This document shows, piece by piece, positions 1 through 11,412 of a DNA stretch of 64,000 nucleotides (the first letter of the stretch is position 1; every line of letters starts with the position of its first letter). A program made the position numbers and the translations under genes. Under the pieces are notes generated by a model, which saw nothing but the letters and a program-made list of their open reading frames with translations, did no database searches and was not told the DNA's origin. The stretch spans positions 228,376 to 292,375 of the forward strand of contig NW_001799533.1 in assembly GCF_000165425.1 (NCBI RefSeq), given 5' to 3'. This DNA is from Paramecium tetraurelia. Lineage: Eukaryota; Ciliophora; Oligohymenophorea; Peniculida; Parameciidae.

Positions 1-186
1 TAGAAAACTTTGATTAATAAATGTGAATTAGATCTCTAAAAAATTCTAAACAAAGAAACATGTGTTTGAATCTTAGTATTGAATTCTAATGATAATTTTG
101 AATATAAAGAACGTGTCAGAATACAAAATAGCTTATAAAGAAGATCTATCCTTTATATTTATCAAGTAATGGATTCTATATTAGAT

Positions 187-717
187 TCACTGACTGTGTA
201 GTACTTTTAGAAGAATTAATTGAAGCTTTAGAAGAGTAAAGACTTTGTTTTAAAGTATTTATTTTAACAAAATCAGAAAATAAATTGTTGATGTTTTGAC
301 TCCTTGTTGAACCAAAAGATCCACCCTTTAACAAAGATGAATTCTTTTCTTTCGATTCCAGAACCGCGAAGATGATAGAACTAAGGAATAATGACCAACT
401 TGCCAGAGACACACTAAAGAAGATTAAGACTTAAGACAATATCGAGTAGCCAAATGAGATCCAATAGAGACAGAGAGACTATCCAGAAAGACATAGAAGT
501 TTCTACCTTGTTCTTTTCCAGTTGAGCCAATTATCAATATTTCTTGAGAACCAAGTGGTCCACCCATGAGACAAGACTTAAGATAGAAGACATCCAAAAC
601 TTCTTTACCACGGAGAACGACAAGACTATTTTCAGATTTCCAAAAATTCTCTTCTAAGAAATAAGATTCCCTTTACAGAATGATTCCTTTACTTCCGACT
701 TGACTTGATACCCAAGA
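187..717 (-). CDS. unidentified open frame in left flank
   Basis: The frame is open for 176 codons between a TGA at 718-720 and a TGA at 187-189, reading TAA/TAG as Gln. It contains stretches that look protein-like, such as GKEVLDVFYLKSCL and GSQEILIIGSTGKEQG, and a hydrophobic middle. There is an internal ATG near 566 but no clear start at the 5' end, so it could be an exon of a larger minus-strand gene. In AT-rich ciliate DNA chance open frames of this size occur, so this is offered only as a candidate. I do not recognise the product. Confidence 0.2.
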
Positions 718-890
718 TCAACAATTCAGACTCAGACAAATCTTTCTAAGATCCCTTTTCCTTTTAATTTGCAGACCTATCACGAAGATCAAATATTGTG
801 GACCAATCTCAGATGCCAACCCTTTTATATTATCATATTAAGACAACCTTGTTGAGTTCCCAGATTTCTCTATTACTTAAGCAAAGACAA

Positions 891-932
891 TTTCCTTTAA
901 CTAAGAGACGATTTCCTTTAACTCAGAGACGA
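891..932. repeat. two-copy 21-bp tandem repeat
   Basis: Two adjacent copies, 891-911 and 912-932, differ at one position (ctaag versus ctcag), and a partial third copy (ttcctta) follows. The repeat sits in the unassigned left flank and has no evident function. Confidence 0.7.
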
Positions 933-2049
933 TTCCTTATATTTTAAGAGCGAATTCAATGAGAATATTTCTTATTATCAATTTGTTTTTGGAGCCTTAC
1001 TTGAAGAGCAAACAGAATTCCTTTTTAAGAACTATAAGACAGACAGACAAACAGACCTTCGACAGAATTTATATTAATAATGCAGATGCTTTTTGTTATT
1101 TAAGTGCCTTTGTTGACTACTCGAGAATCCCTATTTATTCTAGATAATGATTTGAAGTGCCATCCATTATTTCCTGAAGACCCCAATAAGACCCTGTTTT
1201 CTAATTTAAAATTCTTAACTATCCCTTTGACGAAAAGACCTTTTAAATCTGTTTTAAGATCACTATTTTTGATTTGATGATGCTTTTTTTTGGAATAATG
1301 AATTCCCTTGTGTCCTTCCTTGAAATGAACTGATAATTTGAGTTTGAAAGTGCAACCCAATTAAAGAGTAGAGCCAATCAATTAAGAGTTGTGCCTTCCC
1401 CTTTATTGAGTTGTGACTTGAGCCACCAAACCAAATTGGAAGTGTACACTTTGTGATAATTGCCCCCCTCCCCCGTTGCCCCTCCGGAGATCCAATTTGT
1501 GTCCAATGAATATTAATTCATGGAAAATTGGTCCCTTTCCCATAAATTTTATGGTTGCCTTAGAATTGTGTATGTGCAATTAAGTCCCTTCAACACATTG
1601 ATGTGTTTGATATATAAAAAACCCTTGGGCTTTGCTAAGAGACGTTAGACATGCCGATTAGAGGAGAGAGAGCACCTAAAGAAAGAGAGGCGGAAGAAAT
1701 AAACAGAGGGCGGACTTTGAGCAGGCTTAAGACAGAAAAGGAAAACTTGGAATCAGAAAATGGATATGGAATTTGAGAACATGAAACTAAAGTTGGAAAT
1801 GGAATCAGAAATTGGAATTGGATGAGACAAAGAAAAAGCGAAAGAAAAGAGAAAAAGGGCATGAAATCACAAATTATGCTTACAGGTAAATATTTATTAA
1901 TAGGTACTCAAATCATAATGAAATGAAATTGGCATAACAGAATTGATTCAGAGAACTTAGACCACGGAGTGGAAAGAGAGTTTTGGATCAAGTTTGGATG
2001 TGAATTTTATACATTTGTACATAATTTAAATACAAACAAACAAAAAATA

Positions 2050-3458
2050 TCAATTTTCTTAATCATCTTTGAGTTAACCTTTTTTCTTATTGCTATTATT
2101 TTTGGCTGGAGTAGCTACCTGCCATTCAGGATAAGAGGAATCTCTATCATGATGCAAATAACTAAAATTTTTAGAAGATATTACATCCATATTTTCTTTT
2201 CTTAATCATATTTAACACATGGGTCAGTAGATTAATGCAATCTGTCCAAAGCTCCTGAAATGATAGAACTCATTTTCTCTTCTGGTAAATTCTCATTTAT
2301 GTATTGCGAATCTCTAACTAAATTGACAATATCTGCTCTTGTTCCAAATCCTTTTGGCAATCTTGCTGAAGCATCTCTTACTAGAGATAATATTGTAACA
2401 TAGGTAGGTCTTTCATTCTTAAGCAATTCATGTTATCTTGGTTTTTAACTTGATCCTGATATTAGTTTCTTAGCCACGGGAGCCACTGTTACTTTAGAAC
2501 CATCTATGCATGTAAAAGTATAAGGTTGGAGGGGATTTTAATATCTTTCTCTTTCTTATTTCCAATAGAATTCTAACCATTCTCTGTTGGTTTATCCATT
2601 AGGAATGTTAGACTCTTAAACATTTTAGGTTTGATTTTTATTCTATTACTTTATTGATTTTTTAGCTTGCATCAAAGCCAAAGTCATGGCAGTTGTAGCA
2701 ATTGATGTTGATGTTAATGGAGCCAATGGTGTTATTGGAGTTATGATAAATAAGGATTGGGCTGATGGTATAAATTACTATTGGATCTGAGGTTGAGGCT
2801 ACAAAGAATATTGCTGAACATTAGCTGAGGATTATGATTGTGATGTTTATGTTGAAAATCCCTCCTCTTCAAATTCTTCATTATTGTCATCTAACTTCAT
2901 TTATTTACTTATTTCATCATCATCTGAAATTGATGATGGAGATCTTTAAAATATGATTCTTTTCTTCCTTTAAAGTGCATTCTAAATTCTGTTCTGATCT
3001 TTATGAAAACTATCATATAGATTTGAATAATATTCATTCAAATGATTTCTAGAGATCTTCTGTTCCAATTTATCACATATTTCTTTATTCCTTGTGAAAT
3101 ATCCACTTTTCATTTTTGTCAGGAAAATATTTAATGGGCTTCCGAATTGAAAATTTTTAGTGCCTTCTATCACATCTTGGAATAATTGCAAATCTGCCTC
3201 AGGTAATAGGCAACATAAAGAATCAATTTCTTGTTTTGTGAAATTGTCAACAGAAAAGACCTATTATATAAATCTCATTACATTTTCCAAAGATGACAAG
3301 GCCATAATACTCAATGGGAAATTATATTATTGACCTTTGTAATACAGAATGATTTTGTCTCCCTAAAATACTAGAAATTATTAACACAACATTTACTCAC
3401 TTTATTCTTCATCTTCTCCTTCATCACTTGAAAACTATTTATAATTGTCATATAGCAT
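2050..3458 (-). CDS. NFRKB-like protein (INO80 complex subunit G type)
   Basis: About 451 aa in three exons. The start ATG at 3458 gives MLYDNYKQFSSDEGEDEEQ. A 30-nt intron (GTGAGT...TTCTAG, about 3373-3402) and a 23-nt intron (2162-2184) restore one frame that ends at TGA 2052-2050. The N-terminal part has the NFRKB/DEUBAD-type pattern (KNFQFGSPLNIFLTKMKSGY). The C-terminal part contains the NFRKB winged-helix block, with RPTYVTILSLVRDASARLP, GFGTRADI and SGALDRLH followed by DPCVKYD. In animals NFRKB belongs to the INO80 chromatin remodeller and binds the deubiquitinase UCH37, so a nuclear chromatin role is inferred. The middle is Gln/Ser-rich linker. The protein is shorter than animal NFRKB, as expected for a compact protist homologue. 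Family assignment is confident; membership of a ciliate INO80 complex is inference. Confidence 0.85.
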
Positions 3459-3605
3459 TTCTAACAATATTATTCACACAATTACATTATTCTACAAACT
3501 ACTCTAGGTTCTTCTTATTGATTTAATAGGTCTTTTGATAATGATCAACACGCGAATTCATTAACAAATTTAGAATATAAAAAATAAGTTATTATAAATT
3601 CAAAT

Positions 3606-6243
3606 TCATGGTTCTTTTGAATTCTTTACTTCATTAATTACAGAGATTATATCTATAATCTTGATTGGCTTTGATACAAAAGCATCGAATCCTTTCTATT
3701 GGCATTTCTCTTTTTCTTTTAAATCATCATATCCAGTCAATGCAATAATATAGCTTTTTGGAACGAGATTGTTGTTCTCCTATACTTTATTATATTTTAT
3801 CAATACCAGTAATCGAATTTATTCAGTAGCTTCGTATCCATTCATTATGGGCATAGTCAAATCCATGAATATATATTGATATCTTTGATCATTAGTAATA
3901 CCCGATTTTATCTTTTGAAGCGCTTATTCTCCATTGTAAGCTTCTTCAACTGTTATAAAATCGTATTTGGTTAAAATCAATCGAAATGCAATCACATTGA
4001 CAGGGGAATCATCTACAACTAAAATTGTACAAGGTTCTGGGAATAGCTTTTTCATCATGTCATCAATAGATTCGGTTATTTATAAAGGTTTGCGTTGTCT
4101 ATTCTAAAGTGGGGGTGATTCCATACTATCAATTTGATACAAAGGAGTATTCAAAGAGCTATTAATATCAACTTACTTATTGATTTTCTTAATCAACTTG
4201 GCATGAGTAAGTTCGCTATTTAATTCAAGATACTATTCCATGTTTTTCTATTTTGAATGATCTGAATCTTCAACACTGCATATATAGCAGAGATTGCCAA
4301 AGTTCCCTTGATTTTCATGTTTAACTTAACACTTTTTTTAGGTCTTCTTTCTCTGAACCTTTCTGAGTTAGTAAATTGAATTAGACAATTTTCTATCTTG
4401 AATTTCTTGTAGAGTTGAAATACCTTTTTTATTTAGTTTCTTTTGGTTCTGCATTGGAGGTGCCAATAGAGATTAATTGAAAATAGTAAATTAGGATGTT
4501 AGTAATTAATTAGCAGAATTTTGATCATCTGATATCTATTTTGTATCCTGTTTATAAAAGTTTGTCATCTCTTTTGAATTGGTAATGGTGGTCAGATTTC
4601 TTTAATCATTATTAATATAAACATCAAAACTAAATTTAGAACCCACTCCAACTTAACTTATCAAATCAATATTATCAGTTGGTCCTAATAATCCAACCAA
4701 TTTCTTACAAATAACTAACCCCAATCCAATGCCATGCTTATTTGAACCATTATTGGTGAAATCAAATGTTCCATACATCTAAAATAACTTAGGTTTCACA
4801 TTATCGGGAATGCCCACTCCTGTGTCTGAGACACTTATGGTGATAAGTCTGACTTACTAATTTTCAATTTCACTATTTTTATAATCAACAACTATGTCGA
4901 TTTTGCCCTTTTCTGTAAATTTTAGAGAATTACTTAAAAGATTCAACAAAATTTATTTGATTCGATTAGGATCAGAATACATCAACCTATCTCCAAAAGT
5001 AATCTTCTTTTGCACAATTATGCCCTTCTGATTTGCTTAAAGGGAGACCAGATCAATGATTTCTTAGACGATGGCTTGGATGTAGAAGGTTGTATTGGTT
5101 AATCTTAAGTTGTTCTTTTGTATCCTCGAAAAATCCAGGATGTCACTGATCATATACAATAATAATTGAGCCCACTTTTTTAGTATAATTAAATAATTAA
5201 TCTCCACTTAATCAACGACTATTCTACAGAAATTATTAATATAAATACTATTCTAAATATTATACAATGGCAACAATTCCATTTATGGGAGTCTTGAAAT
5301 CATGTGACACACTAACCAAGAGGTCATCTTTATATTGGTCTCTCAATTTTAATTCTTCTATTTATTATAACTATTGCTTTTCGGATTGCGATTAGAAAAT
5401 CAACATGATGGCTGGCTACTATTCCCAAATGACTTCAAGGACATCAATATCAGCAGGAAAGTAGTTTTGGATTTACTCCTTTTGTTATATTGTTGTTGAG
5501 TAAGTTTCAAGAGTGCAATGTTCAAATCGTTTTTTGCTATGATATTGATATGACCTGTTTTTTAAAAACTTTTTTTTATTTAAGTAGGTTGCCAGACATT
5601 CTTTGTTTGATTTAGATGTAATATTCTTGATAATTTAAGGCGTAAGTCCGTGATAATCAATTCTAAATTAATTTGTCATGAACTTGTATTCTAGCATTAA
5701 ATCATATCATGCACTCATCTTAAATGATGCAAACAGATATAGGAAGGGATTCTTAGAAGAAATCAAAGATTTAGCCAATCTGATGTTTCTCATCGCTTGG
5801 GGTTTTATGCTTCAAATATAGGGCTATATGATTAATTCAAATTAATACATCTCAGAATCATGATCAAATATCCAAATATGGTGAGATAAGCCAATGGTTA
5901 CGAGCTAAAATGACTCCTAAAAAGGATGTAAAAGAAGCAAAACACAAAATATATTATTTTCTATGTGTCAAGTAAAATGAAAGCGCTTAATAACAATCTC
6001 ATACTTAGATAAAAACCTAATATCTAATATAACAATGGTTTTTACATTTTCATCTGCGTCCAATAATTCATTTGATAGACATACACTCCCTATAAGCAAA
6101 ATTAATAAAATTTTTTGTCCGAAACATCCAAATATCAATAGTAAATCTATTAACAAATAGTAATTATCTGTTTAGTCAGTAACTCCATTATAAATTGCTA
6201 GTACAACGGATTATAAAATCAATGTGCCAATAATAATTATCAT
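3606..6243 (-). CDS. membrane hybrid histidine kinase
   Basis: A minus-strand gene from ATG 6243 to TGA 3608-3606. The N-terminal third is hydrophobic, with several probable membrane helices. The dimerisation/phosphoacceptor box reads VSHDFKTPINGI (about 5277-5311, His in SHDF). The ATPase domain shows the N box LLNLLSNSLKFT (about 4895-4960), G1 box DTGVGIP (about 4810-4830) and GIGLGL (about 4722-4737). A C-terminal receiver domain has VVDDSPVN (about 4003), the phosphoacceptor Asp in FMDLTMPIMNGYEA (about 3840-3880) and the SKPI lysine near 3680. The kinase should autophosphorylate on His and pass phosphate to its own receiver Asp; the signal is unknown. Several short introns are needed in the 5700-6020 segment (34 and 25 nt are clear) and one splice there is unresolved, so the N-terminal half of the model is approximate. 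Hybrid kinases form large families in ciliates. Confidence 0.85.
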
Positions 6244-6359
6244 TTATTTTAATTAAATAATTATATATGTATATTTCTTATTTCTATTCCTAGACTTCCA
6301 CATACATATATTATATATTAATAAATATATAACAAAAATATTATTTCTAAGTATCTTTT

Positions 6360-6765
6360 TTTCATTCTTTAATGCCGATAGATTTAAACAAGAATTCGTT
6401 ATTCTTTATTTGTCTGTTATTTCAATATTTAATATCAAACCACTGCACATAATAATGATAAAGACATATTCATCTGTTATATGTACTATATAAATCTTTG
6501 CTGCCTTTATACCCATTAACAATAGGCATGTCAATATTCATGGAATGAATCTATTCTACAACTAGGTAGTATCAGATTAATTATTCTTCACCATTCCTAA
6601 GGTCTTGATTCCCTCATAAGTTCGATCATATTTGATGATAAAATAATTTAAGATCATAATAAATGCTAAATGATTGATATGGATATCACTTAGAATCAGC
6701 AAATATTTTATGATATTATATGTTAATCTTGCTTTTCTGAGGGACCTAAACACATTCATTAGTTA
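6360..6765 (-). pseudogene. decayed response-regulator receiver domain (second hybrid kinase)
   Basis: This lies just upstream of the intact histidine kinase and in the same orientation. The minus strand reads a receiver-like block: SDIHINHLAFIMILNYF (the place of the acidic pair plus the DDxxxN region), then KYDRTYEGIKTLGMVKNN. In another frame comes MNIDMPIVNGYKGSKDLY, which corresponds to the phosphoacceptor-Asp segment. The two halves are out of frame and separated by a TGA, no intron joins them cleanly, and the final Lys region is not visible. I interpret it as the 3' remnant of a tandem paralogue that has lost its coding capacity. I found no further domains upstream to about 8700. Confidence 0.65.
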
Positions 6766-8754
6766 TAATTACAAAAACGAACTCATTATGATGGATTTAT
6801 ACTCAAATTTGTGATTATACATTTATAACATCTTAAATATTCGAGAATGGAAACTTTCTTTTTTATGATTGAACAATAGTTTTCTGCTTTGTAATTAGAA
6901 TTTGTTATGTTTTGATTATAATTCAATTCAATGATTTTGAGTTATGTATTTTTTATAAATTATGTAAAAAAAAGTGATGTAATACAAGCTATAAAATAGA
7001 AATTGCGAATACAAAAAATATAAAATTGAGTAAATTCTACAAATCAGGCTTGGAATTGATATAAATAAATTATACTTTCTTTTCAGAGAATATTTAAGTT
7101 TTACTGTTTAATAATTTATTTATTTCCTAATCAATTATAAATTTACGTGTGAGAATATCAAGAAAATAAATAATGTAAATAGAATTACACCTTATCCTAA
7201 TCTATTAATTTTGAAACTTGAAAAGGAATAGTTCAAAGTTGCTATAATAAAAAGTGTAAATAAGTTATCATAGAAGCTAAATTTGAAGCATTATAATTTT
7301 GAACTATTTCCAAAACCAATTTGGATTCAGCTCAATCAATATGATTAAATAATAAAATTAGAGGCTGATATTATTTATATAAATATCTCAATAGAAACCT
7401 ATACCAATAGAATGTTTAAGGGAATATATTCTCCTATGCTTTACTGCTTATATGCTTTAATCGGGTTATTCAAATAAGTAATATGAACTAAAAAACCTCA
7501 TTAGAATTTTAGGCTGAAAATAAAAATAGAAATTTTGATTTTAAATGATTATTTTCTTTTAGGATAAAAATAATAATAATGGGTACATCATTCAGGGGGT
7601 TGCTAGTAATAAAATTATTCATCAGACATTTGCCTACGTTTAAATTATTGGGCTGCTAAATAATGATTGGTGTTTACATGATATCATTCTTCCTGTAGAT
7701 CTAGTTTCAAGGGATTTCCTAGCTAAATCATTATAGTCTTGATTGAGTTCTAAAATAATAAGACTGAAATATTACTTGTCCTCTTTAATATAATTTATTT
7801 GTATATTTCATTCTTTTCATTATCATGGTACCAATAATTTTTGTTATAAATTGACGAAGCTGATTATAGTCGAGAGAGAAACTTTTGATTTTCTTAGTTA
7901 ATTTTGAATTTCTCGAATTTTCGTTAGTTAAGATTGCTCACATGTGATAAAGATAATGGCAATTATCCAGAACTTTAACTTCTTAAATTTTATCTCTAAA
8001 TATCCATCATTTTAGATAGCAAAATATTATTTTGATGCATGATTTTATTCTCCTCCTCTTTGTTAATTTTTATATATTAAATTACAATGACTATATTTGT
8101 TGTTAACTTTCGATAACGAATGAGATGGTTTCCATGGTTCTCCATTATTGATTGTCTTCCTCACGTTTTTACAATTTAATAATAACCTCTCCTAATCAGA
8201 AACCAATTTCTTTTTCTAACATATTGGATTAATTGAGATTATATTCCACATTATAATTAATAAATTAATATATAAATCACCCCACTTACACATTCGCATA
8301 TTTTTTCCTCATTCCCTTCATAATTTCTATTCCAAATCTCCATCTCCTGCGTATTACTATGCTGCAACCTAGAAAGACAATAAAATAATTAATGCCAAAT
8401 GTGAAAATAACTTCTACTAATAATTATGATTGAAAGTCTAAGAATACTTCATTTATTGAAAAGAGACTTAACTTTTATTTGTTCATTTTAATTAACTTAT
8501 TATCCTATTTTAGGATTTTTTCAGTTATTCATGTTGAATTTTCAATTTATATTCCATTATTGTATTATTAGTTTTAGAATGTAAAATGATAAGTTAAAAT
8601 CGAATAGTCGCATTAGTTAGTTACACATTACTTATTTAAGATTGAAATAATAATGAAATTTACAATTATATTTCAGTATTGTTGATAATTTTATAAATTT
8701 TAATTATTTTGCAAAATAAGATGAATCGAAAAGGCTGATGGAAGTGAAGAAGAG
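6766..8754. other. AT-rich interval, no confident gene
   Basis: About 2 kb with only short open stretches in all frames under TGA-only stops. A few minus-strand patches (around 7560-7740 and 8120-8230) look faintly protein-like and may be the decayed body of the kinase pseudogene at 6360-6765, but I cannot match any of them to a histidine kinase motif. Confidence 0.5.
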
Positions 8755-9283
8755 ATGATAATTATTTAAGTTGAATTACTTAAAAATTCTTATTTGGTGG
8801 ATGGGAAAATAATTGTAATATTTTAATTAATTATCATTTAGTGTATGGAATGTGAATAAATCAATGAAACTTTGGCTAATTTCGGAACACATTTGATTGG
8901 TTAAAAACATAAAGGTACCTGTAAGTGAATGCTTAAATAGATTGGAGAATGAGGCATTTATGGAATAAACACTAGGAAATAAATTAGCAAGACAATAAAT
9001 AGAATGAATAAATAAGGAAGTGTATTTTGAATTTGCAGAATTTGAGCAAATAACTTATAATAAAAGTTATTAAAACGAATTGCCTGAAGATAATAAAAAT
9101 AGTTAAAGGATTAACTTGAGTAAACAGATCAAGAAATTGTTATTTAGATTGAGAAATGGATAGTCAAAAAAAAGCGAGAGGACTTTAAAGAATATAAATT
9201 TGAAATAAAAGAAGGTCGAAATTGATTTTGAACAAGCAGGATAGCTAGAGTCAATTGAATTAGAAGTAAGAGAGTAAAATTGA
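8755..9283 (+). CDS. small protein with C2H2-like zinc-binding motif
   Basis: This is a probable multi-exon gene. After ATG 8755, removal of a 27-nt intron (GTAATA...TTTAG, about 8815-8841) gives CMECEQINETLANFGTHL followed by IGQKH. That is a Cys-x2-Cys ... His-x5-His arrangement resembling a divergent C2H2 finger. A 20-nt intron (GTAAGTGAATGCTTAAATAG, about 8921-8940) and a 26-nt intron (about 9102-9127) then keep the frame open to TGA 9281-9283, through a Lys/Gln-rich tail. Without these splices the frame hits TGA, so the model depends on them. A nucleic-acid-binding role is possible but unproven. The next gene starts 22 bp downstream, and the two could instead be parts of one gene joined by a 58-nt intron. 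Confidence 0.45.
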
Positions 9284-9305
9284 CAAATTATATAATATAA
9301 TTAAT

Positions 9306-10926
9306 ATGTTAAATTTATAAACTGTTTTAAGGGGATTTGAGGAGAATGGATTAAAATAAGAGTAATATTTCAGTCAGGATGAAATTTTACATAAATTGGA
9401 TATAATGGCGAAACGGGAGTTCGATCGAGGAATTGGTGAATAAATATTTGAATAATGTCAACCTATCTAAGAGAATTTGAAATTGTTATTTAGACTAGCA
9501 GATGTTAGTTAAACCTTGGTTGATGCTAGTTTAATATTGAGTGAAAAGATTAAAAAAGCAGAACTGTAATTAAAGCTAATCTCTTAGAATAAGACAATTT
9601 GCGAGAAATAATTAGATGAAACATGTTTGCTATCATCTTATAATTAGCGGTTTACTCTGATACAAGATACTTGTTTTTGACATTATTGTGCGCAAAGAAT
9701 ATACCATTAAAGTTAAAATACTCTAATTGCCACATACAATTGACTTTGGGTGTAACAAATTAAATAGCAAGACCAGAATAATAATATGATAGAGTAAATC
9801 CAGAATTCAATTAAGATTTTGAATTGTAATCAAAATATACTTAACCTTAATTTTAAGTTAAATCCCTCCAACGACAACATCCCTTTCGATTCAGTTTTAC
9901 ATTCAGACTAATGCAGCTCCAGCAACTTTATGGGGATAAGCATATTTGCAAATTCAGCAATTAGATGATTCAGCAGTAAGAGATCTAGAACTGTAATTGA
10001 AGGATCCTTAAGGCAGAGAACTGGGAGCTAGCATCGAAATAGAAGCCTAGATAGTATTGAATAAAGTATTCCTGTCAAAGATAGTTAGCATCAATATCTG
10101 TAAACTCAATTGCAGAAGTTTGAATAAAAAATTTATACCCTTGAAAATGATTTGAATGAGTACAGAACCGATTTGGATGTAGTGGAGAGACCATTTAAGA
10201 TTAAATTATTTAAGGAGTAGAGTTTCAAGGACTAAAAGAATGATATGTTTGAATAATTCGATCAGCAATAAATGATGAATGAGATGGATTAATAGAACCC
10301 CAATTAATTATAGGCATCTGAACACAAAGATTAAATAATATCTGCATTATAATCAGAAAAGCTCTTAGATAAGTTTGATGAAACACCAGATGCTCCTGAG
10401 ATCCTGCAACATGGTGTCATCATATTCACTATTTATGGTTTGATCACCTTATTTGTTTGTTCTGCTAAACCCTCTTTCTTAGATGTAATTGTCTAATCAT
10501 TTTGTAGGTCTTGGTTTGCCATGGTCTCATGTTCACAATCTTCATGGACAGATTCGAGCCATTCCATTTAAAGCTTGTTGGAGGAGGCCTAGTAGCTTCC
10601 ATCTTTTATGATATCTTATGGATGAAATAATACCATGTATGATAGATCTCATTTCTAGTTATGGTGGGAAAGCGATGATCAAAACAATCCAGAATGGGGA
10701 TTGAAGGCACAAACCTTACTAAGATTTGTTTTAGTTTTTACTTATATCCAATTCTTGTATAAAGTATTATACCTATCATTATTAATAGTTTGTTGTCTGT
10801 TATTATATATATTAATTTCATAGAGAATCTATTGATCCCACCAAAAGATACATTTTTACAATTTGGAGAATTTAATATAAAGTAGGTAAAAGTAGGGGTG
10901 AGAGTTCAACCTGGTAATCAATGTGA
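9306..10926 (+). CDS. C2-domain coiled-coil membrane protein
   Basis: About 490 aa with several short introns, among them a 23-nt one (GTTTGC...AATTAG, about 9630), a 32-nt one near 9826-9857, a 23-nt one near 10063-10085, a 23-nt one near 10486-10508, a 22-nt one near 10637-10658 and a 25-nt one near 10762-10786. The central part is a C2 domain: YLFLTLLCAKNIPLK, then NPEFNQDFEFQIPP, the usual beta-strand pattern. A coiled-coil stretch follows (LQTQLQKFEQKIYTLEND). The C-terminal third has about three to four hydrophobic segments (ILQHGVIIFTIYGLITLFVC, LVGGGLVASIFYDILW, RFVLVFTYIQFLYKFVVCYY). Stop TGA is 10924-10926. A C2 domain plus membrane anchor suggests work at a membrane, perhaps Ca2+-dependent, but the acidic Ca2+ ligands are not obvious. 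I do not recognise a named family. Confidence 0.65.
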
Positions 10927-11412
10927 TCATATTTTTATATTTAAGTTTATTATTTCACTTGATAACAGAATAATAAGATAGAAATGTATTGAAGTAGAAA
11001 AAATTAGAAAATATTAATCTTCAAATTTATATGGCATTCAAAATTTCATTCTCTTTTCCATTAAGCATTCTCAGATTTATTCTCTTTCAATTCACTATGT
11101 CAAATTTTAATTAGATTCTTAAAATATTCTCTTTGATTTAAAAATCTGCCATACTATATATTTTCTCTTCATTTCAAAAAAATATTCATTTTTAATATAT
11201 ATCAATAAATAAACTAAATGACATTATCCTCATTTCTTATATAATTATTTAACGTATTTGTTTCACTTCTAAATTAATTTAAAGAAATTCTTCAATTTAT
11301 ATTTCCAATCAAATTTCAAACGAAATGCTATTTTTAAATAGGAGATGGCAAGATTTTTAGAACTTAAATATATTCTATTATTTTGTATAAATAATTAAAT
11401 TATTTATTAATA
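10927..11412. other. AT-rich intergenic interval between convergent genes
   Basis: About 485 bp of low-complexity A/T sequence between the stop of the C2 protein and the stop of RSP3. I see no gene. Confidence 0.6.

Larger units (their letters stand above)
1..2049. other. left flank, no recognised gene
   Basis: This stretch looks less AT-rich than the rest and has none of the tell-tale long Gln-rich frames. On the minus strand 187-717 is open for 176 codons with TGA-only stops, and other frames are open for shorter runs, but I recognise no family. A 21-bp direct tandem repeat (tttcctttaactMagagacga) lies at 891-932. C-rich homopolymer runs occur around 1465-1495, and 1655-1880 is strongly purine-biased on the plus strand, with a short open frame from ATG 1651 to a TGA near 1777. 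The region may be subtelomeric, a degenerate element or a gene I cannot read. Confidence 0.4.
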
